DNA of 64,000 bases from Pseudomonas mendocina (GCF_003008615.1 NZ_CP027657.1:4774001-4838000); one strand, 5' to 3'; positions 54,502 to 63,806 are shown, counted from the first letter of the stretch. Notes: a model not told the origin generated them from the letters alone. Translations and numbers: made by a program.

Positions 54502-55326
54502 ATGGAACTCGACCCCTGGACCCAAAGCCTGATTTCAGCCATGACCGCACTGTGGACTAAGGTTGCCGGCTTCATTCCCAACCTGTTCGTCGCCCTGGTG
54601 CTGGTGCTGCTCGGTTTCGTCGTGGCCAAGTTGCTCGACACCCTGCTCTCGAAGTTGCTGGGCAAGGTCGGGCTGGATCGCCTGATGACCGGTACCGGGT
54701 TGACCAAGCTGCTGGCTCGCGTCGGTATTCAGGCTTCGGTATCGACCCTGATCGGCAAGATCGTCTATTGGTTCGTGCTGCTGATCTTCCTGGTTTCAGC
54801 CGCTGAGTCGCTGGGCCTGCAGCGCGTTTCGGCGACGCTTGACGTGTTGGCGCTGTACCTGCCGAAAGTCTTTGGCGCAGCTCTGGTGTTGCTGGCTGGT
54901 GTGTTGCTGGCACAGTTGGTCAGCGGTCTGGTGCGTGGTGCTGCCGAGGGCGTAGGCCTGGATTACGCCAATGGATTGGGGCGTGTAGCGCAGGGTCTGG
55001 TGATCATCATCAGTATCTCCGTTGCCATTGGTCAGCTCGAGGTCAAGACCGACCTGCTCAACAACGTCATTGCCATCGTGCTGATTTCCGTTGGCCTGGC
55101 CGTTGCGTTGGCGTTGGGTTTGGGCAGTCGCGAAATTGCCAGTCAGATCCTGGCCGGAATTTATGTGCGCGAGTTGTACCAGGTCGGGCAACAAGTGCAG
55201 GTTGGTGAGGTCGAAGGCCAGATCGAAGAGATCGGCACAGTGAAAACCATTCTGCTGACCGAGACCGGTGAGCTGGTATCGGTGGCCAATCGAGTGATGC
55301 TCGAGCAACGCGTGAACAGTCGCTGA
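54502..55326 (+). CDS. cmpX: CmpX, MscS-like small-conductance channel family membrane protein
   Basis: A 274-residue membrane protein with about four to five hydrophobic segments (LFVALVLVLLGFVVAKLL, VYWFVLLIFLVSAAESL) and a C-terminal soluble beta region (QVGEVEGQIEEIGTVKTIL) like the MscS beta domain. CmpX homologues are linked to cell-envelope homeostasis and to SigX activity in P. aeruginosa. The ATG at 54502 follows AAGGCAG. A strong terminator separates it from sigX. Confidence 0.9.
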   Translation: MELDPWTQSLISAMTALWTKVAGFIPNLFVALVLVLLGFVVAKLLDTLLSKLLGKVGLDRLMTGTGLTKLLARVGIQASVSTLIGKIVYWFVLLIFLVSAAESLGLQRVSATLDVLALYLPKVFGAALVLLAGVLLAQLVSGLVRGAAEGVGLDYANGLGRVAQGLVIIISISVAIGQLEVKTDLLNNVIAIVLISVGLAVALALGLGSREIASQILAGIYVRELYQVGQQVQVGEVEGQIEEIGTVKTILLTETGELVSVANRVMLEQRVNSR

Positions 55327-55350
55327 CGCCAATCTGTTATTTTATGCAGC

Positions 55351-55382
55351 TGCCCGGCAGGCATGACCTGCCGGGCACTTTT
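55351..55382 (+). terminator. Terminator between cmpX and sigX
   Basis: TGCCCGGCAGG and CCTGCCGGGCA form an 11-bp stem with a five-base loop, followed by CTTTT. Confidence 0.85.
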
Positions 55383-55408
55383 CGTCCTGACCGTCGGCCC
55401 GACTCGTT

Positions 55409-55999
55409 TTGAACAAAGCTCAGCCCCTGCCCACGCGCTACGACCCCCGCGAGCTCACCGATGAAGAGCTGGTGGCACGCGCCCATGACGAGCTGTTTCA
55501 TATCACTCGTGCGTATGAAGAGCTGATGAGGCGCTACCAGCGCACATTATTTAACGTGTGTGCGCGTTATTTAGGGAACGAAAGGGATGCTGACGATGTC
55601 TGTCAGGAGGTGATGCTGAAAGTTCTCTATGGCCTTAAGAACTTTGAGGGTAAATCCAAGTTCAAGACCTGGCTTTACAGCATTACTTATAACGAATGCA
55701 TTACTCAGTATCGAAAAGAGCGGCGCAAGCGTCGATTGATTGACGCCTTAAGTTTGGATCCGCTCGAAGAGGCTTCCGACGAAAAGACACCCAAAGTCGA
55801 GGAGCGAGGCGGTTTGGATCGATGGTTGGTACATGTCAACCCGATTGATCGCGAGATTCTGGTGCTACGTTTTGTCGCAGAGCTCGAGTTTCAAGAGATT
55901 GCCGACATCATGCACATGGGCTTGAGCGCTACGAAAATGCGCTACAAGCGAGCATTGGATCGGTTGCGGGACAAATTTTCGGAAACTTCCGAAACTTAG
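55409..55999 (+). CDS. sigX: ECF sigma factor SigX
   Basis: A 196-residue extracytoplasmic-function sigma factor, the same length as P. aeruginosa SigX. Region 2 contains YQRTLFNVCARYLGNERDAD and FKTWLYSITYNECI; region 4 contains EFQEIADIMHMGLSATKMRY. No anti-sigma gene follows, typical of SigX, whose activity responds to envelope stress and mechanosensitive proteins. It drives oprF, the next gene, and fatty-acid genes. The start is TTG at 55409. The GGAAACTTCCGAAACTT repeat at 55980-55996 in its last codons may be part of an oprF promoter. Confidence 0.95.
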   Translation: MNKAQPLPTRYDPRELTDEELVARAHDELFHITRAYEELMRRYQRTLFNVCARYLGNERDADDVCQEVMLKVLYGLKNFEGKSKFKTWLYSITYNECITQYRKERRKRRLIDALSLDPLEEASDEKTPKVEERGGLDRWLVHVNPIDREILVLRFVAELEFQEIADIMHMGLSATKMRYKRALDRLRDKFSETSET

Positions 56000-56107
56000 T
56001 TCAGCTTTCCGACCACTAAGGGAGTGGCGAAACCTGATAAAATCGCCAACAAGTTGCCGACTGAAGTACACGGCGACTTATTAACCACCAAGATGGGGAT
56101 TTAACGG

Positions 56108-57088
56108 ATGAAAGTAAAAAACACCTTGGGCGTAGTCATTGGCTCTCTCGTTGCCGCAACCTCCTTCGGCGCGCTGGCGCAAGGCCAAGGCGCTGTCGAG
56201 GTGGAGGGCTTCGTCAATCGCTACTTCACCGACGTTCAGCGTGATTACGCGCACAACGAAGGCAACCTGTTCGGTGGCAGCATCGGCTACTACCTGACTG
56301 ACGACGTCGAACTGGCGCTGTCCTACGGCGAATACCATGACCTGCGCGGTGAAGGTTCGCAAGGCAGCAAGAACATCAAAGGCAACCTGACCGACCTGAA
56401 GGCCATCTATCACTTCGGTCAGCCGGGTGTTGGTCTGCGTCCGTACGTCTCTGCCGGTTTCGGCCATCAGAGCATCGGCGACGCCAACAGTGGTGGTCGT
56501 AACCACTCCACTCTGGCCATCGCTGGCGCTGGTGCCAAGTACTACTTCACCGAGAACTTCTACGCCCGTACTGGCGTCGAGGCTCTGTACAACATCGACC
56601 AGGGCGACACCGAGTGGCAAGCTGGCGTGGGTGTTGGTCTGAACTTCGGTGGCGGCAGCAAGCCTGCTCCGGCTCCGGTCGTAGCTGCTGCACCCGAGCC
56701 GATGCCTGAGCCTGCTCCGGAGCCGGCTCTGGAAACCGTTCGCGTTGAGCTGGACGTCAAGTTCGACTTCGACAAAGACCGCGTTAAAGAAGAAAGCTAT
56801 GGCGACATCAAAAACCTGGCTGACTTCATGAACCAGTACCCGCAGACCACCACTACCGTTGAAGGTCACACTGACTCCGTCGGTTCTGACGCTTACAACC
56901 AAGGTCTGTCCGAGCGCCGTGCCAATGCTGTCCGTAACGTTCTGGTCAACCAGTACGGTGTAGATGGCAACCGCGTGAACGCTGTTGGCTACGGCGAAAC
57001 CCGCCCGGTAGCTGACAACGCCACCGACTCCGGCCGCGCCATCAACCGTCGCGTTGAAGCTGAAGTGGAAGCCCAGATCAAGCAGTAA
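56108..57088 (+). CDS. oprF: Major porin and peptidoglycan-binding protein OprF
   Basis: A 326-residue OmpA-family protein. The signal peptide ends FGALAQG, an eight-strand beta-barrel spans about 28-185 and closes with GVGVGLNF, a Pro/Ala hinge (PAPAPVVAAAPEPMPEP) follows, and the C-terminal OmpA domain contains VEGHTDSVGSDAYNQGLSER with the diaminopimelate-binding Asp/Arg. It maintains outer-membrane integrity and slow porin activity. It has no cysteine, unlike the four-Cys hinge of P. aeruginosa OprF, and is about 24 residues shorter. A perfect terminator follows. Confidence 0.97.
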   Translation: MKVKNTLGVVIGSLVAATSFGALAQGQGAVEVEGFVNRYFTDVQRDYAHNEGNLFGGSIGYYLTDDVELALSYGEYHDLRGEGSQGSKNIKGNLTDLKAIYHFGQPGVGLRPYVSAGFGHQSIGDANSGGRNHSTLAIAGAGAKYYFTENFYARTGVEALYNIDQGDTEWQAGVGVGLNFGGGSKPAPAPVVAAAPEPMPEPAPEPALETVRVELDVKFDFDKDRVKEESYGDIKNLADFMNQYPQTTTTVEGHTDSVGSDAYNQGLSERRANAVRNVLVNQYGVDGNRVNAVGYGETRPVADNATDSGRAINRRVEAEVEAQIKQ

Positions 57089-57107
57089 TGCTTCTGGTGC
57101 TGTAAGG

Positions 57108-57137
57108 AAAAACCCGGCCTTGGCCGGGTTTTTCTTT
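57108..57137 (+). terminator. Intrinsic terminator of oprF
   Basis: AAACCCGGCC and GGCCGGGTTT with a two-base loop, followed by TTCTTTTT. Confidence 0.92.
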
Positions 57138-57158
57138 TTCCGTTACTCCGAAAGATGT

Positions 57159-57902
57159 TTAGCCATGCAGTAACTGACTCATGCCGAGCTGAGCGCTGGT
57201 ACGTGCGACCTCACCAATCACCAGAATGGCAGGGCTTTGCAGTACGAAGGTTGCGGCGGCGTTCTGCATCGTGGCTAGTTGGCTGCGACATTCGCGCTGC
57301 GTGGGGAGGGAGGCATTCTCGATCATGGCTACCGGCATTGCCGGGCTCATGCCGCCGGCAAGCAAGCCGGTCTGTATCTCCGCTAGCTTGGCCACACCCA
57401 TATAGATCACCAGCGTCGTACCGCTCCGGGCCAGCGCTTGCCAGTTCAACGGGCTGTCATCCTGCGTATGTGCCGTGATCAGTGTTACACCACGTGCGAC
57501 ACCGCGCAGAGTCAGGGGAATACCGCAACTGGTGGCTCCCGCAAGGCCGGCAGTGATGCCGTTGACCAGTTCCACTTCGATGCCATGTTCACCAAGCCAG
57601 TCGGCTTCTTCACTGCCGCGACCGAAGATACACGGGTCGCCACCTTTCAGGCGCACCACCGATTTGCCCTGGCGCGCGTAGCGCAGCATCAGGCGATGAA
57701 TGAATGCCTGCGGGGTGGAGCGGCAACCGCCGCGTTTGCCCACCGAGACGACCCGTGCGGCTGGACAGTGTTCGAGTACGGCTGGATTGACCAGGTCATC
57801 GATCATCACCACTTCGGCCTGATTCAGTACCTTCACCGCCTTGAGGGTCAGTAGTTCGGGATCACCAGGCCCTGCGCCTACCAGCCAGACTTTAGCGCTC
57901 AT
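57159..57902 (-). CDS. cobA: Uroporphyrinogen-III C-methyltransferase
   Basis: A 247-residue SAM-dependent methyltransferase that forms precorrin-2, the siroheme precursor. VWLVGAGPGDPELLTLKA at the N-terminus is the family glycine motif, VVRLKGGDPCIFGRGSEE near residue 80 is the second, and LVIYMGVAKL the third. It is a single-domain CobA/NirE type, lacking the CysG dehydrogenase part. Siroheme is the NirB cofactor, which explains its place at the end of the nitrate operon. ATG 57902 has GAGGAA upstream. Confidence 0.95.
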   Translation of the reverse strand: MSAKVWLVGAGPGDPELLTLKAVKVLNQAEVVMIDDLVNPAVLEHCPAARVVSVGKRGGCRSTPQAFIHRLMLRYARQGKSVVRLKGGDPCIFGRGSEEADWLGEHGIEVELVNGITAGLAGATSCGIPLTLRGVARGVTLITAHTQDDSPLNWQALARSGTTLVIYMGVAKLAEIQTGLLAGGMSPAMPVAMIENASLPTQRECRSQLATMQNAAATFVLQSPAILVIGEVARTSAQLGMSQLLHG

Positions 57903-57915
57903 CTCGAATTCCTCG

Positions 57916-57936
57916 GTAGGGTGCGCCGTACGCACC
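57916..57936. repeat. Partial palindromic repeat (family C)
   Basis: GTAGGGTGCGCCGTACGCAC with internal palindrome GGTGCG-CCGTA-CGCACC, in the short nasA-cobA gap; related to 6971-7011. Confidence 0.6.
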
Positions 57937-57960
57937 AAAAATAGGGGAGGCTGCGCACGC

Positions 57961-60678
57961 TCATGCGTTCACTGCCGTGGACTGTTGAGCCAGCAATCGC
58001 TTGATTTCGGGTACACAGGAACCACAGCTGGTGCCGCATTTGAGCGTCTGCTTTAGGCCGTCGAGATCCAGGCCGCGGGTGATGCCGGCGCAGATCGCTT
58101 TTTCGCTGATGTTCAGGCAGTTGCACAGCGTTCGGCCAGCCTTTGTAGCGTCGACATCACCCGGTGGAGCCGATAGCGGAGCGAGCAACCAGCGGCGCAG
58201 CTCGGCATCGGTCTGACCCTCCTGCCATAACCCTGTGAGCCATTCGCTGGCCGCGGTTTCGCCGGCCAGACGAATGCTGACGATGCGGCCGGACTCGATG
58301 CGCACGCGCTTGCCCACGGTGCGCCGGGGGTCGTCATAGGCCAGCACTGGCCCCTGATCCAGGTTCAGCAGATGGTCGATCCGTGCCAGCAACTGGGCTT
58401 CGGGCGCCATGGCGCAGGCGGCGCGGATCAAAAGTGCCGGACGCTCGCGCCCGATAGGCGTCAGGCTGGCGTAGGCAAAATCCTCGAACAGCGGACGCAG
58501 CGCCTCGAAATGGCCCTGCACCTGGCCCTCGACCAGTGCGAAAAACTGCCAGGGCAGCTCGACGCGATCGACCTCGACCCCGGCATGCTTGAGCTCCGGC
58601 TGCTTGGACAGCGGATCGAAGGCCGACAGGGTCAGTACATTGGTGCCCAGGCCACGTAGGAAGCGATTGCCCCAGTGCATAGGCAGCCAGGCCTGGCCGG
58701 GGCGCACGCTATCGTCCGCCTGTACGGGCAGGATCAGGCTGCCACGGCGGCTGCGCAGCCTGACTAGATCGCCGTCTTGCAGACGGCGGCGACGCAGTTC
58801 TTCTGTATGTAGGCCAAGCATGGGCCTCGGGGCATGGCCGAACAGCTGTGGCGCGGTACCGGTACGGCTCATGCCGTGCCACTGGTCACGCAGACGGCCG
58901 GTGTTGAGGGTCAGCGAGTAGCGCGCCTCGCGTCGTTCCTTCGCCGCTCGGTAAGGCTCGGCGAGAAACTGCGCGCGGCCACTGGCGGTGGGGAAGCGGC
59001 CGTCGGCATAGAGGCGCTCGGTTCCCTGGCGTGCGCCGGCCGGAAACGGCCATTGTTGAGGGCCTTGGTCATCCAGTAGTGCGTAACTCAGACCACTTAG
59101 GTCGAGGTCGCGTTGAGCGGTCAGGTGTTTGTATTCCTCGAACAGCGCTTCGCTGCTGGGGAAGTCGAAGAGGCTGGGCAGGCCGGGGCGGAGCAGTTTT
59201 TCCAGGCGACGGGCGAAGTCGCAGGTGATCGCCCAGTCGGGCCGCGCCTCTGCGGGCGCTGGTACGGCGCGTCGCACATGGCTGACGCGGCGCTCGGAGT
59301 TGGTCACCGTGCCTTCCTTCTCGCCCCAGCTGGCAGCGGGCAGCAGCAGGTCGGCGTAGTGGCAGGTCTCGGTGGTGAAGAAGGCTTCCTGCACCACCAC
59401 GAATGAGCAGGCGGCCAAAGCCTCGTGGACTTTGTTCTGATCCGGCAGGGACTGGGCCGGATTGGTACAGGCGATCCACAGGGCCTTGATGCGCCCATCA
59501 TGCACCGCGTCGAACAGCTCGATGGCGGACAGGCCGGGCGTCTCCGGCAGAGCGTCAACGCCCCAGTAGGTGGCGACTTCGGCGCGGTGTTCAGGATTGC
59601 CGGCCTCACGGTGGCCCGGCAGCAGGTTGCTCAGGCTGCCGGTCTCTCGGCCGCCCATGGCGTTGGGTTGGCCGGTCAGCGAAAAGGGGCCGGCGCCGGG
59701 CTTGCCGATCTGCCCGGTGGCCAGGTGCAGGTTGATCAGCGCGCTGTTCTTGGCGCTACCAGATGAGGATTGATTGAGCCCCATGCACCACAGCGAGAGG
59801 AAGCTGGGTGCCTGGCCGATCCACTGGGCGCAGGTTTGTAAAGCCTCGCGGTCGATGCCGCAGATCTCGGCGACGGCAGCGGGTGTGTAGTCGCGCACCA
59901 GGGCTTTCAGCGCCTCGAAGCCTTCGGTGTGGGCGTCGATGTAGGCTCGGTCGATCCATCCCTCCCAGAGCAGGATATGCAGGATGCCGTGGAACAGGGC
60001 GACATCGGTGCCGGGCAGGATCGCCAGGTGCAGGTCGGCCAGTTCGCAGGTGTCGGTGCGCCGTGGGTCGATGACGATCACCTTCATCTCCGGGCGGCGC
60101 GCCTTGGATTCTTCCAGGCGGCGGAACAGCACGGGGTGGGCATAGGCCATGTTGGAACCGGCGATCAGCAGGCAATCGCTCAGTTCGATGTCGCTGTAGG
60201 AGCAGGGCGGCGCGTCGGCGCCGAGGCTGCGCTTGTAGCCGACCACTGCGCTGGACATGCACAGGCGCGAGTTTGAGTCGATGTTGTGGGTGCCGACCAG
60301 GGCGCGGGCCAGCTTGTTGAAGGCGTAGTAGTCCTCGGTCAGCAACTGCCCGGAGATGTAGAAGGCGACGCTGTCCGGGCCGTGTTCGCGGATGGTTTCG
60401 GCGAAGACGGTGGCTGCGTGATCCAGGGCGCTGTCCCAGTCCGTGCGCGAACGCGCCAGGGCCTTGCCCAGACGCAATTGAGGGTAGAGGCCACGGGCGT
60501 CAAGATCGCCGGTCAGGTGCAAGGTCGAACCTTTGCTGCACAGTTTGCCGAAGTTGGCCGGGTGGCTGGGATCTCCCGCTACGCCGAGGATCCTCTCACC
60601 GTCGTGTTCGATCAGCACGCCACAACCGACGCCGCAGTAGCAGCAGGTCGAAGCGGTGATTTGTGTGGTACTGGCCAT
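57961..60678 (-). CDS. nasA: Assimilatory nitrate reductase large subunit
   Basis: A 905-residue molybdopterin enzyme reducing nitrate to nitrite in the cytoplasm. The N-terminal 4Fe-4S site is CYCGVGC plus LCSKGS (Cys12, 15, 19, 47). Molybdopterin-guanine-dinucleotide motifs follow (GTHNIDSNSRLCMSSA, HWGNRFLRGL). The C-terminal BFD-like 2Fe-2S domain is CNCLNISEKAICAGI with TSCGSCVPEI, marking the NasA/NasC assimilatory type with an extra electron-entry cluster. ATG 60678 has AGGAA upstream. It is downstream of nirB-nirD. Named nasC in some pseudomonads. Confidence 0.94.
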   Translation of the reverse strand: MASTTQITASTCCYCGVGCGVLIEHDGERILGVAGDPSHPANFGKLCSKGSTLHLTGDLDARGLYPQLRLGKALARSRTDWDSALDHAATVFAETIREHGPDSVAFYISGQLLTEDYYAFNKLARALVGTHNIDSNSRLCMSSAVVGYKRSLGADAPPCSYSDIELSDCLLIAGSNMAYAHPVLFRRLEESKARRPEMKVIVIDPRRTDTCELADLHLAILPGTDVALFHGILHILLWEGWIDRAYIDAHTEGFEALKALVRDYTPAAVAEICGIDREALQTCAQWIGQAPSFLSLWCMGLNQSSSGSAKNSALINLHLATGQIGKPGAGPFSLTGQPNAMGGRETGSLSNLLPGHREAGNPEHRAEVATYWGVDALPETPGLSAIELFDAVHDGRIKALWIACTNPAQSLPDQNKVHEALAACSFVVVQEAFFTTETCHYADLLLPAASWGEKEGTVTNSERRVSHVRRAVPAPAEARPDWAITCDFARRLEKLLRPGLPSLFDFPSSEALFEEYKHLTAQRDLDLSGLSYALLDDQGPQQWPFPAGARQGTERLYADGRFPTASGRAQFLAEPYRAAKERREARYSLTLNTGRLRDQWHGMSRTGTAPQLFGHAPRPMLGLHTEELRRRRLQDGDLVRLRSRRGSLILPVQADDSVRPGQAWLPMHWGNRFLRGLGTNVLTLSAFDPLSKQPELKHAGVEVDRVELPWQFFALVEGQVQGHFEALRPLFEDFAYASLTPIGRERPALLIRAACAMAPEAQLLARIDHLLNLDQGPVLAYDDPRRTVGKRVRIESGRIVSIRLAGETAASEWLTGLWQEGQTDAELRRWLLAPLSAPPGDVDATKAGRTLCNCLNISEKAICAGITRGLDLDGLKQTLKCGTSCGSCVPEIKRLLAQQSTAVNA

Positions 60679-60751
60679 ATTCGTGGTTCCTGCAGTGGTG
60701 GTAGGGGCTTCAGCCGCGACCGTCGCCGCTGAAGCGCCTCCCACAAGCGGG

Positions 60752-61069
60752 CTAGTTGCGTTGCGCGAAGGCCAGCAGCACGCGGCCGTTCTCTACACGG
60801 GTGTGGTGCCGGTGTGCACAGCCGACGTCTGGCGCCACGGCTTCGCCGGACGTCAGCTCGATCTGCCAGTTGTGCAGCGGGCAGGCCACGCGCTTGCCGT
60901 AGATCAACCCCTGGGACAGTGGGCCGCCCTTGTGCGGGCAGCGGTCGTCGAGGGCGAAGACTTCATCTGCGGATGTTCTGAACAGCGCGATGTCGCCTTT
61001 CGGGCCTGTGACGATGCGTGAGCCCAGCACGTTGATCTCGTCCAGGGCGCAGATATCCAGCCAGTTCAT
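60752..61069 (-). CDS. nirD: Assimilatory nitrite reductase small subunit NirD
   Basis: A 105-residue Rieske-fold protein. Both cluster-binding motifs are present, DRCPHKGG and ACPLHNW, giving the full Cys-His/Cys-His ligand set; the E. coli NirD lacks these. It pairs with NirB in NADH-dependent reduction of nitrite to ammonium. Its start overlaps the nirB stop by four bases (ATGA), ensuring coupled synthesis. Confidence 0.95.
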   Translation of the reverse strand: MNWLDICALDEINVLGSRIVTGPKGDIALFRTSADEVFALDDRCPHKGGPLSQGLIYGKRVACPLHNWQIELTSGEAVAPDVGCAHRHHTRVENGRVLLAFAQRN

Positions 61070-63522
61070 ACCGTGGCCTCCTCGAGTTGCACGACCTTGA
61101 TGGTGTCGAATTCCTTCTTCAGTTGCGGCGTCTCGATGCGCTGCTTCCACGGATCCTGCTCGAACGACAGGGCGTAGTGCAGGCGTGCGGCCAGGGCCTT
61201 GCGGTTGGCCTCGTCTTCCAGCACCACTTTCTTGATGTGCTCCATGCCGACGCGCTGCAGGTAGTGCACGGTGCGCTCCAGATAGAAGGCTTCCTCGCGG
61301 TAGAGCTGGAGGAAGGCGGCGTTGTATTCGCGCACCTCTTCGGCGGTCTTGACCTTGACGAAGAACTCGGCGACCTCGGTCTTGATCCCGCCGTTGCCAC
61401 CGATGTAGAGCTCGAAGCCTGAATCCACGCCGATGATGCCGACGTCCTTGATGCCGGCCTCGGCGCAGTTGCGCGGGCAGCCGGAGACCGCCAGTTTGAC
61501 CTTGTGCGGCGACCACATATTGAACAGATCGTGCTCCAGGTCGATGCCGAGTTGTGTGGAGTTCTGCGTGCCGAAGCGGCAAAACTCGCTGCCTACGCAG
61601 GTCTTAACCGTGCGGATGGATTTGCCGTAGGCATGGCCGGAGGGCATGTCCAGTTCCTTCCACACCGCTGGCAGGTCTTCCTTCTTGATGCCCAAGAGGT
61701 CGATGCGCTGACCGCCGGTGACCTTGACCATGGGGACGTTGTACTTGTCGGCGACATCGGCGATGCGGCGCAGCTCGGACGAGTTGGTTACGCCACCCCA
61801 CATGCGTGGCACCACCGAGTAGGTGCCGTCCTTCTGGATATTGGCGTGGGCGCGCTCGTTGATCAGGCGCGACTGCGGATCGTCCTGAGCCTCGCCCGGC
61901 CAGGTGGAAATCAGGTAGTAGTTCAGCGCCGGGCGGCAGGTGGCGCAGCCGTTGGGCGTGCTCCAGTTGAGAAACGCCATGGTCTGCGCCATGGAGGTCA
62001 GGTGCTGCTCGCGGATGGCCTGGCGGATCTGCCCGTGGTTGAGGTCGCTGCAGCCGCAGATGGCCTTCTCGCTCTTGGGTTTGACGTCTGCTGCGCCTCC
62101 GACGGTGCTGATCAGGATCTGCTCGACCAGGCCGGTGCAGGAGCCGCAGGAACTGGCGGCCTTGGTGTGCTTCTTGACCTCGTCGACCGAGAACAGGCCG
62201 TTCTCCTGGATCGCCTTGACGATGGTGCCCTTGCATACGCCGTTGCAGCCGCAGACTTCCATGCTATCGGGCATGTTGGCGGTCTTGTCCGCGCCCTGGT
62301 GGCCGACGTCGCCGATGGCGCCTTCTCCGAACATCAGATGGTCGCGAATCTCGCTGACGTTGTGACCCTCGCGGATCTGGCGGAAGTACCAGCCGCCGTC
62401 GGCGGTGTCGCCGTAGAGGCAGGCGCCGACCAGCACGTCGTCCTTGATCACCAGCTTCTTGTACACGCCACCGATGGGGTCGGAGAGGGTGATGGTTTCG
62501 CTGCCTTCGCTGCCCATGAAGTCGCCAGCGGAGAACAGGTCTATGCCGGTGACCTTGAGCTTGGTGGAGGTCACCGAGCCCTGATAGCGCGAATAGCCAA
62601 GCTGGGCCAGGTGGTTGGCGCAGACCTTGGCCTGCTCGAACAGCGGCGCCACCAGGCCGTAGGCGATGCCGCGATGACTGGCGCATTCGCCGATGGCGTA
62701 GATGCGCGGATCGAAGGTCTGCAGCGTGTCGTTGACCAGAATGCCGCGGTTGCAGGCGATGCCGGCGCGCTCGGCCAGTTCGCTGTTGGGGCGGATGCCG
62801 GCGGCCATCACCACCAGGTCGGCCGGGATCACCTCGCCGTCCTTGAATTTCACCGCGCAGACACGACCCTCGCCATTGTCCAGCAGCTCGGCGGTGTGTT
62901 TGGGCAGGAGGAACTTCAGGCCGCGATCTGCCAAGGATTTCTGCAGTAGCTCACCGGCGGTGCGGTCGAGCTGACGCTCCAGCAGCCAGTCGCCGATGTG
63001 CACCACGGTCACGTCCATGCCGCGCAGTTTGAGGCCGTTAGCCGCCTCCAGGCCGAGCAGGCCGCCGCCGATGACCACGGCATGCTTGTGAGTCTTGGCA
63101 GTGTCCATCATCGCCCGCGTGTCGGCGATGTCGCGGTAGCCGATCACTCCGGTCAGATCCTTACCGGGGACGGGCAGGATGAAGGGCGTGGAGCCGGTGG
63201 CGATCAACAGGCGGTCGTACTCGGCTTCGCTGCCATCGTCGGCGATCACGCGGCGCGCCTTGCGGTCGATCTTCACCACCGTGCGCCCGAGCAGCAGCTT
63301 GACGCCGTTTTCGGTATACCAGTTGAGGTCGTTGAGGATGATGTCCTCGAATGCCTGCTCACCGGCCAGTACCGGCGAGAGCAGGATACGGTTGTAGTTG
63401 GGGTGTGGCTCGGCGCCGAACACGGTGATGTCGTACAGATCGGGAGCGAGCTTGAGCAGCTCTTCGAGGGTGCGCACACCCGCCATACCGTTGCCGATCA
63501 TCACCAGCTTGAGTTTTTGCAT
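61066..63522 (-). CDS. nirB: Assimilatory nitrite reductase large subunit NirB
   Basis: An 818-residue cytoplasmic nitrite reductase. N-terminal FAD/NADH domains (VMIGNGMAGVRTLEEL, VVIGGGLLGLEAANGL) are followed by a BFD-type 2Fe-2S domain (CGCNGVCKG, SSCGSCTGLV) and the siroheme/4Fe-4S domain with TCVGSEFCRFGTQ and SGCPRNCAEAGIKDVG. ATG 63522 has AGGAG nine bases upstream; an in-frame start at 63543 is less likely. It is the first gene of the nirB-nirD-nasA-cobA run and is preceded by a regulated leader. Confidence 0.96.
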   Translation of the reverse strand: MQKLKLVMIGNGMAGVRTLEELLKLAPDLYDITVFGAEPHPNYNRILLSPVLAGEQAFEDIILNDLNWYTENGVKLLLGRTVVKIDRKARRVIADDGSEAEYDRLLIATGSTPFILPVPGKDLTGVIGYRDIADTRAMMDTAKTHKHAVVIGGGLLGLEAANGLKLRGMDVTVVHIGDWLLERQLDRTAGELLQKSLADRGLKFLLPKHTAELLDNGEGRVCAVKFKDGEVIPADLVVMAAGIRPNSELAERAGIACNRGILVNDTLQTFDPRIYAIGECASHRGIAYGLVAPLFEQAKVCANHLAQLGYSRYQGSVTSTKLKVTGIDLFSAGDFMGSEGSETITLSDPIGGVYKKLVIKDDVLVGACLYGDTADGGWYFRQIREGHNVSEIRDHLMFGEGAIGDVGHQGADKTANMPDSMEVCGCNGVCKGTIVKAIQENGLFSVDEVKKHTKAASSCGSCTGLVEQILISTVGGAADVKPKSEKAICGCSDLNHGQIRQAIREQHLTSMAQTMAFLNWSTPNGCATCRPALNYYLISTWPGEAQDDPQSRLINERAHANIQKDGTYSVVPRMWGGVTNSSELRRIADVADKYNVPMVKVTGGQRIDLLGIKKEDLPAVWKELDMPSGHAYGKSIRTVKTCVGSEFCRFGTQNSTQLGIDLEHDLFNMWSPHKVKLAVSGCPRNCAEAGIKDVGIIGVDSGFELYIGGNGGIKTEVAEFFVKVKTAEEVREYNAAFLQLYREEAFYLERTVHYLQRVGMEHIKKVVLEDEANRKALAARLHYALSFEQDPWKQRIETPQLKKEFDTIKVVQLEEATV

Positions 63523-63581
63523 GCCGGCTATCTCCTGGGTCAATAGTCACGGAAAGCTGGCTGCCAGAAATGGCAGGCCAG

Positions 63582-63627
63582 AAAAACAAAAAAGGCGTCC
63601 CGCTAGTCACCTAGCGAGGACGCCTTT
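63582..63627 (-). terminator. Leader terminator (attenuator) of the nirB operon
   Basis: Minus strand: AAAGGCGTCC with an extended TCGCTAG/CTAGCG inner stem and GGACGCCTTT, followed by TTTGTTTTT. It lies within the leader, 60 bases before nirB, and would stop transcription unless antitermination occurs. Confidence 0.9.
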
Positions 63628-63634
63628 GTCCAAG

Positions 63635-63675
63635 TCCCGAGCTCTCGGGAAGTGCGATGCTCTTCGTTGAGCACC
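63635..63675 (-). promoter_or_regulatory. ANTAR-target tandem hairpins in the nirB leader
   Basis: Minus strand: hairpin 1 is GGTGCTC-AACGAA-GAGCATC (63675-63656) and hairpin 2 is TCCCG-AGAGCT-CGGGA (63650-63635). Both have six-base loops with A at position 1 and G at position 4, the RNA motif bound by ANTAR antiterminators such as NasR and NasT. The attenuator hairpin follows directly. Confidence 0.85.
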
Positions 63676-63704
63676 GCGCTTTAATCAAGTTGTGTGGTTA
63701 GCAA

Positions 63705-63720
63705 TGCAGTGCTTGTGCCA
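63705..63720 (-). promoter_or_regulatory. Sigma-54 promoter of the nirB operon
   Basis: Minus strand reads TGGCACAAGCACTGCA: a perfect TGGCAC -24 box, and GC of the -12 box at the exact spacing. The predicted start near 63694 puts the first ANTAR hairpin about 20 bases into the RNA. Confidence 0.8.
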
Positions 63721-63806
63721 ATTTGCCAAAGCCTCAAGTTTGGCGGGTTTCAGGGTGCATAGTGATTGCCCGCACTTTCTGCGGGTGCACCTTTTCAAGG
63801 CTGTGA

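Noticed and set aside
61504..62949. A 481-codon plus-strand frame opposite nirB
   Set aside because: Shadow of nirB; no start signal or motif, and it conflicts with the well-supported gene.
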